Source: AP-15 sp963703745
GTDB taxonomy: Bacteria > Pseudomonadota > Alphaproteobacteria > ATCC43930 > CGMCC-115725
Assembly: GCA_963703745.1 (NCBI GenBank)
Contig: CAVPFL010000004.1
Coordinates: 1,612,001-1,676,000 of the forward strand
Direction of reading: 5' to 3'
Length of the DNA: 64,000 nt
Shown piece after piece: positions 16,321 to 25,650 of this stretch. The position numbers and the translations under genes were made by a program. How positions within the stretch are numbered: position 1 is the stretch's first letter; every line of letters starts with the position of its first letter. The notes under the pieces are model-generated. The model made no database searches. It saw nothing but the letters and a program-made list of their open reading frames with translations, and was not told where the DNA came from.

Positions 16321-18618
16321 TCAGATGGCCAGCTGATCGCCGATCGGCAGCCGGCGGATGCGCTTGCCGGTCGCCGCGAAGATGGCGTTGCACAGCGCCG
16401 GCGCGAAGGGCGGTACCCCGGGCTCGCCGACCCCGCTAGACGGTACCTCGATTCCCGCGGGGACGATGTGCACATCGGTGAGCGGCGGCGACTCGTCGAT
16501 GCGAAGCACTCGGTAGCTGTCATAGTTGCTCTGCTCGACGCGGCCCTTCTTAAAGCTGATCTCGCCATAGAGCGCGAGGCTCATCCCCATCACCGCGGCG
16601 CCCTCGATCTGCGAGCGAATGCGCTCGGGATTGGCGGCGAAACCGCAATCGATCGCCGTGTCAACCCGCGGCACCGTCAGATGTCCCTTCTCGTCCACTG
16701 CCGCCTCGACGACGGTGGCGACGTAGGTCAGGAAGCTGCGATGGACGGCAATGCCGAGGCCATGACGCGGCGCCAGCTTGCGGCCCCAGTCAGCCTTCTC
16801 CGCCGCGAGCTCGACAACGCGCCTAAGCCGCGCGGTATCGATCGGGTAAGTCTCGAACGGGTCACCGTAGTTCCAAAAATCGGCGACGTCGGGCGACTTG
16901 CGGGGATCGACGATGCGCGGCGGCCCGATCAGAGCGAGGAGCACCTCCTTTGGGTCGCGCCCGGTGGCGTTGGCAAGCTCGGCGACAAACGACTGCACAG
17001 CGAAGCCGTGCGGGATGTTGGACACCGAGCGGAACCAGCCGATGCGCGTATGCGCCTCCGCCTCGCCGTTCTCGCAACGCAGGTTGGGAATGTCGAACGG
17101 ATTGTCGACGAACCCCATGCCGAGCTCGAAAGGCGCTTCGTGGGCCTGATCGGCCTTGAAGATCGACAGGATGGTTGGTGCGACACTACGGTGCCGCCAG
17201 GCCACCACCTTCCCGCTCCCATCGAGCCCGGCATCGATGCGCTCGGCCGAGACCGTATGAAGGTAGTCGTGCTGAAGATCGTCCTCGCGCGTCCAGATCA
17301 CTTTCACCGGAGCGCCGTCCATCGCCTTCGACAGCAACGCCGCTTCGAGAACGAAATCGCATTGCGATTTGCGCCCAAACCCGCCGCCCAGCAACGTGAC
17401 GTGGACGGTCACGTCCTCTTCTTTGAGGCCGAGCTTCTTGGCGAGTTCCTCGCGCGTCCCCCCGGGGCTTTGCGCCGGCGCCCAGGCCTCACACTTGCCG
17501 TCGGCGAGCCGCACGGTTGCGCTCGGGGGCTCCATCGTCGCATGGGCGAAGTGAGGAATGTAATACTCCGCGGATACGACCTTGGCGGCCGCCGCCAGCG
17601 CCTTCTCGGCATCACCGTCGTTGCGCACGACGTTGCCCGGCCGGCGTGCAGTCTCCTCGAGCTGCGCTTTGAATGCCGCCGAGTCATAGGAGCCGTTCGG
17701 TCCGTCGTCCCAGGTCGGATTGAGCGCCTCGCGCCCTTTGATCGCCGCCCAGGTATTGCGCGCGATGACCGCGACACCGCCTAGCGGCTGAAATTTCGCC
17801 GGCGCCGGTGTGCCCTCGATCGTCACGACCTTTTCGACCCCGGGCACCTTCATCGCCGCGTCAGTATTGAACGAGACGACCTTGCCGCCGAACACCGGCG
17901 GTCGCGCAACAACGGCGTATTTCATGCCGGGGAGCTTGGCGTCGATACCGTAAGTCGAGCGCCCGGTCGTGATGTCGAATAGGTCGACGATCGGTATCGT
18001 GCCCTTCCCGATATAGCGAAAGGCGCTGGGATCCTTGAGCTTGATCTGATCGGCCGATGGCGTCGGCAGTGCGCCGGCGGCGGCGGACAGCTCGCCATAG
18101 CCGAGCTTGCGTCCCGAGGCCTTGTGGACAACCTCGTGATTCTGCGCTTGAACCTCGGCGACACCGACGCCCCAGCGCTGCGCCGCAGCGGCTTCCAACA
18201 TCTGCCGCATGGCGGCGCCGCATTGGCGCATCGGCTGGATGCCGTGACGCATGCTGCGCGAGCCGTCGGTGTCCTGATTGCCGTATTTCTCTTCGTCGCC
18301 CGGCGCTTGCACGACGCGTACTCGCGACCAATCGGCCCCGAGCTCGTCGGCGACGACCATCGGCAGGCTCGTGCGCGAGCCGGTGCCCATCTCCGAGCGG
18401 ATGGCAACGATGGTCACGGTCCCGTCGGGCGCGATCGAAACGAAAATGTGGGGATCCCACTTGGCACCGTGGGGCATTTTGTCGGCGCCGGTGGCGTAAG
18501 CGAGCGCGGCGCGCGCCGGCACAAACTCGGCTGCGATAACGAGACCGCCGGTGGCGAGCACTCCCTTCAGGAAGCCACGGCGGCTGACGTTCTCAATGAC
18601 GGCGTGGACGGAGGTCAT
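16321..18618 (-). CDS. Molybdenum hydroxylase large subunit, isoquinoline 1-oxidoreductase/aldehyde oxidase type, Tat-exported
   Basis: A 765-residue molybdopterin-binding subunit of the IorB-like branch of the xanthine dehydrogenase family. The ATG at 18618 lies one base after the small-subunit stop and gives a typical twin-arginine signal (VSRRGFLKGVLATGG); the longer frame to 18693 is not needed. Motifs include LLGGGFGRKS for the cofactor and SGVGEPGVPPFAPA with the active-site glutamate near the C-terminus. Such two-subunit enzymes hydroxylate N-heterocycles or oxidise aldehydes in the periplasm and usually donate to a cytochrome c. No cytochrome is fused or adjacent here. Confidence 0.85.
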   Translation of the reverse strand: MTSVHAVIENVSRRGFLKGVLATGGLVIAAEFVPARAALAYATGADKMPHGAKWDPHIFVSIAPDGTVTIVAIRSEMGTGSRTSLPMVVADELGADWSRVRVVQAPGDEEKYGNQDTDGSRSMRHGIQPMRQCGAAMRQMLEAAAAQRWGVGVAEVQAQNHEVVHKASGRKLGYGELSAAAGALPTPSADQIKLKDPSAFRYIGKGTIPIVDLFDITTGRSTYGIDAKLPGMKYAVVARPPVFGGKVVSFNTDAAMKVPGVEKVVTIEGTPAPAKFQPLGGVAVIARNTWAAIKGREALNPTWDDGPNGSYDSAAFKAQLEETARRPGNVVRNDGDAEKALAAAAKVVSAEYYIPHFAHATMEPPSATVRLADGKCEAWAPAQSPGGTREELAKKLGLKEEDVTVHVTLLGGGFGRKSQCDFVLEAALLSKAMDGAPVKVIWTREDDLQHDYLHTVSAERIDAGLDGSGKVVAWRHRSVAPTILSIFKADQAHEAPFELGMGFVDNPFDIPNLRCENGEAEAHTRIGWFRSVSNIPHGFAVQSFVAELANATGRDPKEVLLALIGPPRIVDPRKSPDVADFWNYGDPFETYPIDTARLRRVVELAAEKADWGRKLAPRHGLGIAVHRSFLTYVATVVEAAVDEKGHLTVPRVDTAIDCGFAANPERIRSQIEGAAVMGMSLALYGEISFKKGRVEQSNYDSYRVLRIDESPPLTDVHIVPAGIEVPSSGVGEPGVPPFAPALCNAIFAATGKRIRRLPIGDQLAI

Positions 18619-18619
18619 G

Positions 18620-19072
18620 TCAGGCTCCTGTGGCAGCCGCCTTAATGGCGGCGGTGATGCGCTGGTAGCAGCCACAGCGACAGATGTTGCCACTCATCGC
18701 GTCGGTGATCTCGGTCTCGGACGGGTTCTTTGTCGTCGCTAGCAGTGCCGCGGCCTGCATGATCTGGCCGGCTTGGCAATAGCCGCATTGCGGGACATTC
18801 AAGGCGCGCCAGGCTTTCTGCACCGGATGATTGCCGTTGGGATCGAGCCCCTCGATCGTCGTCACCGAGCGACCACCGAGATCGCTTATGGCGGTGATGC
18901 AGGCACGGGTGGCCTGGCCGTCGATATGCACGGTACAGGCGCCGCAAAGCGCTGCGCCACAACCGAATTTCGTTCCTGTGAGTCCCAATTCGTCACGCAA
19001 ATACCACAGCAGCGGCATCGACGGGTCACCGTCGAACGACTGCTCCTGACCATTGACGCGTAACTTGACCAT
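18620..19072 (-). CDS. [2Fe-2S] small subunit of molybdenum hydroxylase (IorA-like)
   Basis: A 150-residue iron-sulfur subunit, the usual length for the family. Cysteines C38, C43, C46 and C58 bind one [2Fe-2S] cluster and C96, C99, C131 and C133 the other. There is no signal peptide; the complex would be exported by the Tat signal on the large subunit, the reverse of the arrangement in the operon at 2.8-9.1 kb. It is the first gene of a two-gene operon with the large subunit. Confidence 0.87.
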   Translation of the reverse strand: MVKLRVNGQEQSFDGDPSMPLLWYLRDELGLTGTKFGCGAALCGACTVHIDGQATRACITAISDLGGRSVTTIEGLDPNGNHPVQKAWRALNVPQCGYCQAGQIMQAAALLATTKNPSETEITDAMSGNICRCGCYQRITAAIKAAATGA

Positions 19073-19506
19073 CGGGTCGCCTCCATCTTGTGTTCAAAAC
19101 GTCCGAGTTACTCGCCGCAGCGGTGCTGCGCGAGACGCGATTGTGGCGCCCTTTTTGATGACGGATCGCCCGGCGGAAGCGCAGAGTCGCCGCGCAGATC
19201 TTCGCAAGGGCATTAACCGAAGAGTACCGCCAAGCCCATTCGGGGGACAACAGGTTTGCGTGATGCAACCTTGGATTAAACGCATATGTGGTCACACGTA
19301 TTGTTCTCGTGCACTATCGGGCCAGGTATGCATGGCAGAGAATAGGAGAGCCCAACGCCTCCGCGCCGGTTGACGAACGAGCAGCTTCGCCTTGCTAAGG
19401 AGAACCCTCTTCGAGGCGAGAAATCAGCTGCCAAAGCAACGATGAAGCGCAAATTTACCAGTTAGAGAGAGAATAGTGTGATTGTGACCTCGAGGTCATC
19501 AACTAG
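19073..19506. other. Gap without recognisable gene
   Basis: About 430 bases between the divergent molybdenum hydroxylase operon and the small secreted protein gene. It is less GC-rich than its surroundings. Short ORFs on both strands show no protein-like composition or ribosome site. It must contain the promoters for both directions, but no clear -35/-10 pair stands out. Confidence 0.4.
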
Positions 19507-19719
19507 ATGAATGCAATCGCTCTGGTCTTGATCGCTTGCCTGCCCCATATCGGTCAATGCAAGTCGATCGTACAGCACCCGGCTCCGGCCACCGATAAAG
19601 AGTGTACTGAGCGCGCGGCAAAGCTGCAGCAGACACTGGCGGGAACGATCGATGACGCCGGCTATCGGCCTATCCAGGTAACCTGCATGTATGCCTATCC
19701 GGATCGGAGCGGCGAATGA
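19507..19719 (+). CDS. Small secreted cysteine-containing protein
   Basis: A 70-residue ORF beginning MNAIALVLIACLPHIGQC, a short hydrophobic leader, followed by a polar part with further cysteines (DKECTERAAKL, VTCMYAYPD). Its stop overlaps the start of the following vWA gene by four bases (ATGA), which supports it being a real, coupled gene. Its size and layout resemble the small ORF at 49538. Function unknown. Confidence 0.5.
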   Translation: MNAIALVLIACLPHIGQCKSIVQHPAPATDKECTERAAKLQQTLAGTIDDAGYRPIQVTCMYAYPDRSGE

Positions 19720-20459
19720 GAGGTCCGTGGTTCTCGGCGGTTCTGGCCCTCGTCTTGGGAGTGTCGCCTGGCGCATCCGCCGGATCCAATCTAGCCGATG
19801 TGGCTCTGGTGCTGGCAGTCGACGTTTCCGGCTCGGTTGATGACGATCGCTTCAAGCTGCAGCGGGAGGGCATCGCCGCGGCGTTGGAGCGCGACGACTT
19901 CTCGGCGGCGATCGCGGGCGGGGTAAATCAGACGATCGAAATTGCCGTGATCGAGTGGGCTGAGGAACAGCGCGTCGTGCTGCCTTGGACCGTCATTCAC
20001 GGCCACGGCGAGCTCACCGCATTGGCAGGACGCCTTCGCCGCGCCGGGCGCTCCTGGGTGCATACGATGACCGATCCCGGCGGCGGTATCGCCGCCGCCG
20101 AGCGTCTCTTGGCGGCCCAGCCGCTTGTCGCCGGCCGCCAAGTCATCGACGTGTCGGGTGACGGGAGGCAAAACACCGGCGCGTTGTCGACGGCGGATGC
20201 GCGGGATGCAGCGGCGTCGCATGGGATCACCCTGAACGGCCTGCCGATAACCTCCGGTGACGATCCCGATGTCGACGGCTGGTACCGCGCCAACGTTATC
20301 GGTGGGCCCGGCGCCTTCCTGGTCGTGGCGAACGGCTACGATGCGTTCGCCGAAGCGTTCCGGCAAAAGCTGATGCTGGAAGTCGCAGGGCGGGCGCCGG
20401 GGCAAGAGCTCGCGAACGCCTCGAGCACGTGGCGGCGCGCCCGGTTGCCGCGGGATTAA
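19716..20459 (+). CDS. Secreted von Willebrand factor A-like protein (DUF1194 type)
   Basis: A 247-residue protein with signal peptide (to about ASAGS at 22) and a single vWA-like domain. The metal-ion adhesion motif is DVSGSVDDDRF near residue 36, followed by IDVSGDGRQN near 147. Family members of this size in alphaproteobacteria are annotated DUF1194 and have no known function; vWA domains bind divalent metal and protein partners. It overlaps the preceding small gene by four bases and is followed by a strong hairpin. Confidence 0.8.
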   Translation: MRGPWFSAVLALVLGVSPGASAGSNLADVALVLAVDVSGSVDDDRFKLQREGIAAALERDDFSAAIAGGVNQTIEIAVIEWAEEQRVVLPWTVIHGHGELTALAGRLRRAGRSWVHTMTDPGGGIAAAERLLAAQPLVAGRQVIDVSGDGRQNTGALSTADARDAAASHGITLNGLPITSGDDPDVDGWYRANVIGGPGAFLVVANGYDAFAEAFRQKLMLEVAGRAPGQELANASSTWRRARLPRD

Positions 20460-20461
20460 AA

Positions 20462-20481
20462 GGCAGGCCCGAAGGCCTGCC
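20462..20481. terminator. Hairpin between convergent genes, probable bidirectional terminator
   Basis: A perfect palindrome GGCAGGCC-CGAA-GGCCTGCC (8-bp stem, 4-base loop) two bases after the vWA gene stop and just downstream of the end of the convergent PQQ dehydrogenase gene. It is followed by a short A-rich run in the plus direction and AAAA/TTTT-like bases on the other side are limited, so termination may be partial. Confidence 0.65.
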
Positions 20482-20506
20482 GAAAATCACCCTTCGCGGG
20501 TCGCTG

Positions 20507-22234
20507 CTACTGCTGCTTTAAAGCGAACACCCAAACGACCCCGCCCTGGGGAACGTTGTCGCTGAGACCAAGGTTTTGCTTTGCCAACGCGTCCTGGATG
20601 CGCTCGGCGTCGACGCCCCAACCCGATTGGACCGCGACGTATTCGGTCCCGTCAACCTCATAGGCCACCGGAGCTCCGGTGATCCCCGAATTGGTCTTTT
20701 GCTCCCAAAGGAGGTCTCCGGTCTTGGCGTCGAAGGCGCGGAACATCCGGTCGTTCGTACCCCCAACGAAGACGAGGTCGCCGCCCGTTGCCAGCACAGT
20801 GGCGAAGAGCTGCCATGGGAAGTTGTGCTGCCACACCTTCTTGCCGCTAGCCGGATCCCAGGCCTGGAGCTCGCCGTGGTGATCCGATCCGGGACGCACG
20901 GTTAGGCCAATGTCTTCGGGCTTTGTTCCGAGCCAGAGCTTGCCGGGTACGAGCGGCTCCTTGATGCCAGTAAAGCCGCCGCAGAAATTGTCTTGAGCCG
21001 GAACGTAGACCAGGTGCGTCTTCTGGCTGTAGGCGGCAGACGGCCAGTCCTTGCCGCCCCATAGCGACGGGCAGAACTCGATCCGCTTGCCGAGCACCGG
21101 CTTGTGATCGGCGTCAACGGTGAGCTTGCCGGTCTCCGGGTCGACCGACTTCCAGACGTTCGTATAGACAAACGGCCATCCGGAGACGAAGCCGATTTTG
21201 TCCGGGCTGCGTTCGAGGACCCAGAAGATCGCATCGCGGCCCGGGTGCACCAGGCTCTTGATCGTCTGCCCGCTTTTCTGCACATCGATCAGCATCGGGG
21301 CCTCGACCTCGTCCCAGTCCCACGAGTCGTTTTGGTGGTACTGGTAGAAGGCCCTGATCCTCCCCGAGTCGGGATCGAGCGCCAAGACCGAGCTGGTGTA
21401 GAGGTTGTCGCCGGGGTGAAGGCTGCCCGGCCAGGGGGCGGCGTTTCCGACTCCCCAGTAGACAAGGTTCAGGGCAGGATCGTAATTGCCGGTCATCCAG
21501 GCGGAACCGCCGCCACTCTTCCAGTCATCGCCTTGCCAGGTCTCGTGACCGGGCTCGCCCGGCCCAGGGATCGTGAACGTACGCCACAATTCCTTTCCGT
21601 CGTTGGCGTCATAGGCGACAACATAGCCGCGAACGCCAAATTCTCCGCCCGATCCGCCAACGAGGACCTTGCCGTTGATGACGAGCGGCATCAATGTCAG
21701 ATATTGGCCCTTGAGGTAGTCCTGAACCTTCTGGTCCCATGCTACCTTGCCGGTCTTCGCATCGAGCGCGACGAGATGGTCATCCGTGGTTGCAAGATAA
21801 AGCTTGTCCTGCCACAACCCGACACCGCGACTCGTCGGGTGCAGCTGGAAGAGGTCTTCGGGAAGCTGCCGCTTGTAGCGCCAGATCTCGTCTCCGGTCT
21901 TTGCATTTAGAGCGATGACCTGGTTCTGCGGTGTCGCCACGAACATGATGCCATTGTTTACGATCGGCGGGGCTTCATGGCCTTCGTTAACGCCCGTCGA
22001 AAACGTCCAGGCCGGGACCAGATTCTTTACATTTGAGGTGTTTATCTTATCGAGCGGGCTGTAGCCTTGACCGTCATAGGTGCGACGGTAGAGCATCCAA
22101 TTGCCGGGTTCGGGATTGGTGAGCCGCTGAGCCGTGACCGCGCTATAGTTGTTCACCTCACCGGCAGTCGCGATCCCCGGCCACAAGACTGCCGACGCGA
22201 CCAAACTGCACCACGTCCGTGTTCGCATACGCAT
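20507..22234 (-). CDS. PQQ-dependent alcohol dehydrogenase, lanthanide-type signature, no vicinal disulfide
   Basis: A 575-residue periplasmic quinoprotein, signal peptide to about residue 24 (IATAGE). It is a close paralogue of the enzyme at 11993-13780, sharing PTSRGVGL in place of the vicinal cysteines, SGGEFGVRGYV and the QNDSWDWDEV active-site block. Predicted metal ligands are E198, N264, catalytic D306 and extra D308. No heme or copper domain. It is a single-gene unit facing a hairpin terminator, divergent from the small secreted protein gene at 22362. Substrate is unknown beyond alcohols or aldehydes by family. Confidence 0.87.
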   Translation of the reverse strand: MRMRTRTWCSLVASAVLWPGIATAGEVNNYSAVTAQRLTNPEPGNWMLYRRTYDGQGYSPLDKINTSNVKNLVPAWTFSTGVNEGHEAPPIVNNGIMFVATPQNQVIALNAKTGDEIWRYKRQLPEDLFQLHPTSRGVGLWQDKLYLATTDDHLVALDAKTGKVAWDQKVQDYLKGQYLTLMPLVINGKVLVGGSGGEFGVRGYVVAYDANDGKELWRTFTIPGPGEPGHETWQGDDWKSGGGSAWMTGNYDPALNLVYWGVGNAAPWPGSLHPGDNLYTSSVLALDPDSGRIRAFYQYHQNDSWDWDEVEAPMLIDVQKSGQTIKSLVHPGRDAIFWVLERSPDKIGFVSGWPFVYTNVWKSVDPETGKLTVDADHKPVLGKRIEFCPSLWGGKDWPSAAYSQKTHLVYVPAQDNFCGGFTGIKEPLVPGKLWLGTKPEDIGLTVRPGSDHHGELQAWDPASGKKVWQHNFPWQLFATVLATGGDLVFVGGTNDRMFRAFDAKTGDLLWEQKTNSGITGAPVAYEVDGTEYVAVQSGWGVDAERIQDALAKQNLGLSDNVPQGGVVWVFALKQQ

Positions 22235-22361
22235 TCGCTTCCTCCCGTCTACCAGCCGGTACCGCCGCGTTTCGGCGCGATTTGTTTGACGGCGTGCCCA
22301 GCAACATCAGGATATCGCGTCGGCATGATCAAAGTACATCCATTTTCGGAGGCAGAGCGAT

Positions 22362-22709
22362 ATGCAATCATTGATTGCTCTAGTTTTCTCTCTGCTCGCA
22401 TTAAGCATTGCTGCGACTGCGGCTGAGCGGCTGAGATTTTGGAATCTCACAGGTTCCACAATAAAGGAACTCCACCTCGCACCGACAGGAACTATAGAGT
22501 GGGGACCCGATCAATGCGCAAACGATCCCGATGGTGCTGTCGACGCCGATGAACGGTTGACACTCAAGAATGTTGTTCCGGGACGCTACGACGTGAGGCT
22601 CGTGGACAAAAAAGGCCGGGTCTGCGTAGTACGGAACGTCGAGGTTTTAGCTGGAAGGCCCTACGCCTTTTCGATCTCGGATAAGGACCTGACTGACTGC
22701 AGCGAATAA
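22362..22709 (+). CDS. Small secreted protein with acidic loop, unknown function
   Basis: A 115-residue protein with a signal peptide (cleavage near AATAAE at 21) and a GGAGG ribosome site. The mature part is a compact beta-type domain with two or three cysteines (C52, C84, C113). Residues 54-64, NDPDGAVDADE, resemble a calcium-binding loop, acidic at EF-hand positions 3, 5, 9, 11 and 12 but lacking the first Asp. The family is found as conserved hypothetical proteins; I know of no function. Its place between a lanthanide-type dehydrogenase and a TonB receptor makes metal binding worth testing. Confidence 0.65.
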   Translation: MQSLIALVFSLLALSIAATAAERLRFWNLTGSTIKELHLAPTGTIEWGPDQCANDPDGAVDADERLTLKNVVPGRYDVRLVDKKGRVCVVRNVEVLAGRPYAFSISDKDLTDCSE

Positions 22710-23000
22710 GCGATAGCGCCCGGTGGACACATGCCGGTGACCTCTTTGCCGCCAACTGTGTCGTCGGGAACATCAACCCAATCATTTGGTGCCGTAGGGC
22801 CGAAGGTGCCGCGGTCTATGAATGCGCGCCAATGGTCGGTCGCAGGTATTTTCTCAATTCCTTCGGGAACCTTTCCCAATGCAAGGCGGACAAATTCCGG
22901 AGGGAAAATATGGCGGTCAAACGAGGAAAATATCCCGGCAATATTGGGAAAACCAAGCCATCGCCATAGTGCCGCGCTTGTGCGCGTAATGGATCGTTGA
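22661..23000 (-). pseudogene. Possible gene remnant on the minus strand
   Basis: The 326-base gap before the TonB receptor gene contains a minus-strand frame open for about 110 codons with protein-like sequence (ALWRWLGFPNIAGIFSSFD, then PPEFVRLALGKVPEGI). The only ATG is internal, at 22879, and there is no ribosome site. It may be the end of a decayed gene. No family is recognised. The TonB receptor promoter must lie in the same stretch. Confidence 0.25.
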
Positions 23001-23034
23001 TCGTCGCCCGCGATAACGTCTATTCGGAGAGTCC

Positions 23035-25437
23035 GTGTTCGGCATCAAAGGAACAGGTCTGCTCGCGGCCGGTCTGCTTTTGGTCTCCGGCCCTAGCGCG
23101 TTCGCGCAAGCCCCGGCGCCGGACAGTTCCTCCGCAGCCCCAGACACTTCCTCTCCGGCCTCGGCTGTCACTTTGCCGACCGTACAGGTTGTCGGCGTCA
23201 CACCCTTGCCGGGTAGCGGCATCGATATCGATAAGGTACCGGCCAATGTCCAGAGCTTGAGCGCAGGACAATTGTGGCCGGATGGCCAAAACGATCTGGT
23301 ACCGACTGCGGTGGCGCGGCGTCTCTCGCAAGTTAATCTGAATAATGAGCAGGGCAGCCAGTCTCAGCCCGATTTCGTGTATCGCGGCTTCGAGGCGTCA
23401 CCGATCTCCGGCATTCCGCAAGGTATCGCCGTCTATCAGAACGGCGTGCGGATCAACGAGGCGTTCGGCGACACCGTCAATTGGGATTTGATCCCGCAAT
23501 TTGCCGTCGATCGACTGACCTTGCAAAGCAACAACCCGGTCTTCGGCTTGAACGCGCTCGGCGGTGCGGTAGCGCTGGAGATGAAAAACGGGTTCAACTT
23601 CCACGGTTTTGACGGCCAGCTCGCCGGCGGCTCTTTCGGCAACATCAACGGGTTCGCACAGGAAGGCGCTCGGTGGGGCAATTTCGGCTTTTACGCTGCT
23701 TTCGGCGGCACGCACGATGACGGCTTCCGCGATAACTCCTCGACCAATCTCGCCCAGGGCTACATGGATTTAGGGTGGGAGAGCAATCCGTTCACCGTTC
23801 ATCTTTCGGGATCGGCGGCGGACAACGTCATCGGCGCGACCGGGCCGACGCCGGTACAGCTTCTCGCCCAGGATATAAGAGCCAATTTCACTCTTCCGCA
23901 GTCGATCCATAACGAGGCGGAATTGGTACAACTCACCGGAACCTATGAGCCTGCCGATTTCCTGCTGCTCAGCGGCGACGTCTACTACCGGCATTTCAAC
24001 CAGCATCTGGTCGATGGCAACATGACTGACGTCACGCCCTGCACCAACAACGGCGACTTTTTCTGCCTCGAAGGACAAGACCTTTATCCTGCTGATGTAT
24101 TGTTCGATTCGAAAGGCAACCAGGTGCCGTCCAGCGTGTTGCCATCCGGGGCGACACCCGGCGAAATCGACATCACGATGACCAACACGAATACTGTCGG
24201 TGCCGGCGTTCAGGCGAAAATCACCAATCCGATTCTTGACCGAGAAAACAGTCTGGCGGTCGGTCTCACCGGGGACCACAGCGTTACCAGCTATTCGGCT
24301 CACGGCGAGCTTGGGACGCTGCTGCCGCAGCTCACGGTCCTCGGCTCGGGCGTGATCATCGATCAGGGCCTCAGCCCGACCGCATCGCCGCCGATCGAAG
24401 CGCCGGCGGGTGTCATCGGCACCAACAGCTATTTCGGCGCGTATGCCACCGACACCTTCAACATCACGCCCAGCCTTGCTGCGACCCTGAGCGGTCGGTT
24501 CAATCTCGCTTTGATCGGGCTGACGGATCAGACCGGTATCTCTCCCGACCTAAATGGCAACAACCTTTACACCCACTTCAATCCAGGCATCGGGCTGACC
24601 TACAAGATCACCGACAATACTACGGCCTACGTCGGATGGTCGGAAGGAAACCGTGCGCCCACGCCCGGTGAGCTGGCTTGCGCGAACCCGGCTGCGCCCT
24701 GCATTCTAGACGCGTTCCTGGTGTCCGAACCGCCTTTGAAACAAGTCGTGTCACGCACATTCGAAGCTGGCTTCCGCGGCAACTTCGCCACCGAGCAAAT
24801 CCCTGGCCAGTTCCTTTGGAATGTTGGCGTTTATCGTACAAACGCGTTTGACGATATTCTGCTCCTCGCGACACGGATCAATGGCTTCGGCTTTTTCTCC
24901 AATGTCGGAGAGACGCGACGCCAAGGCATCGAGGCCGGGCTAACTTATAAATGGAGAAAATTTACTGCTAACCTTAACTACAGCTTCCTCGACGCTACGT
25001 TTCTCGAAAACCTGACCTTGTCATCGAACAGTCCTGCCGCCGATGCCAACGGCAATATTTTCGTCCATCCCGGCGATATGATACCTCTGATGCCGCGAAA
25101 TCGTGTCGTTCTCGATGTCGAATACGAGGTCATGCCACAATGGACTATTGGCGCTGATGCGAAATTCGTCGGGAGTCAGTTTCTTGTCGGCGACGCATCG
25201 AACCAGGAGCCCAAGCTGCCGGCCTACGGCGTCGTCAACCTGCACAGCTCCCTCAAGCTCAACCAATGGGCCACGGCCTTTGTCGAGGTCGACAATCTAT
25301 TTAACCGGACCTACTACACTTATGGCACGTTCACCCAGCTCGACAATCTGCCGCCCGGTGTCAATCTGACCGACCCAAGGACTTTGAGCCCGTCGCCGGG
25401 CCGGATTGCTTATGCCGGCATACGCGTCACCTTTTAA
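23035..25437 (+). CDS. TonB-dependent outer-membrane receptor
   Basis: An 800-residue outer-membrane receptor, GTG start. Signal peptide to about residue 24 (SAFAQA), a plug domain from about 45 to 165 (VTLPTVQVVGVTP, then VYRGFEASPISGIPQGIAV), and a 22-strand barrel ending in the C-terminal aromatic residue (YAGIRVTF). It imports scarce ligands using TonB energy. It lies among lanthanide-type quinoprotein genes and upstream of a sensor kinase and pqqA, so a lanthanide-chelate receptor comparable to LutH is an attractive guess. The sequence itself does not reveal the ligand, and no TonB gene is in the window. Confidence 0.85.
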   Translation: MFGIKGTGLLAAGLLLVSGPSAFAQAPAPDSSSAAPDTSSPASAVTLPTVQVVGVTPLPGSGIDIDKVPANVQSLSAGQLWPDGQNDLVPTAVARRLSQVNLNNEQGSQSQPDFVYRGFEASPISGIPQGIAVYQNGVRINEAFGDTVNWDLIPQFAVDRLTLQSNNPVFGLNALGGAVALEMKNGFNFHGFDGQLAGGSFGNINGFAQEGARWGNFGFYAAFGGTHDDGFRDNSSTNLAQGYMDLGWESNPFTVHLSGSAADNVIGATGPTPVQLLAQDIRANFTLPQSIHNEAELVQLTGTYEPADFLLLSGDVYYRHFNQHLVDGNMTDVTPCTNNGDFFCLEGQDLYPADVLFDSKGNQVPSSVLPSGATPGEIDITMTNTNTVGAGVQAKITNPILDRENSLAVGLTGDHSVTSYSAHGELGTLLPQLTVLGSGVIIDQGLSPTASPPIEAPAGVIGTNSYFGAYATDTFNITPSLAATLSGRFNLALIGLTDQTGISPDLNGNNLYTHFNPGIGLTYKITDNTTAYVGWSEGNRAPTPGELACANPAAPCILDAFLVSEPPLKQVVSRTFEAGFRGNFATEQIPGQFLWNVGVYRTNAFDDILLLATRINGFGFFSNVGETRRQGIEAGLTYKWRKFTANLNYSFLDATFLENLTLSSNSPAADANGNIFVHPGDMIPLMPRNRVVLDVEYEVMPQWTIGADAKFVGSQFLVGDASNQEPKLPAYGVVNLHSSLKLNQWATAFVEVDNLFNRTYYTYGTFTQLDNLPPGVNLTDPRTLSPSPGRIAYAGIRVTF

Positions 25438-25650
25438 AGGAAGTAGGCCTTAAACCTAGGAAGTACGGCTAAAGCCATAAGCTTTAATAGCTACCCAATT
25501 CCCTCCGGCCGCATCTGTTCACGCCTGTCAAGTGGCCAGGGGCAATTTTCCCCTTGGCACGGAAGAATTTCCTCGCGAACCCGGTATGCAGCGATGTCTT
25601 GCCATGGCATTTTGTGCGAGCTGGACATCGAATGAGGGACGGAGGGCCCG

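Noticed and set aside
22362..22709. Lanmodulin gene
   Set aside because: Only one imperfect acidic loop is present; lanmodulin has several EF-hands with full ligand sets. None was found elsewhere in the window.
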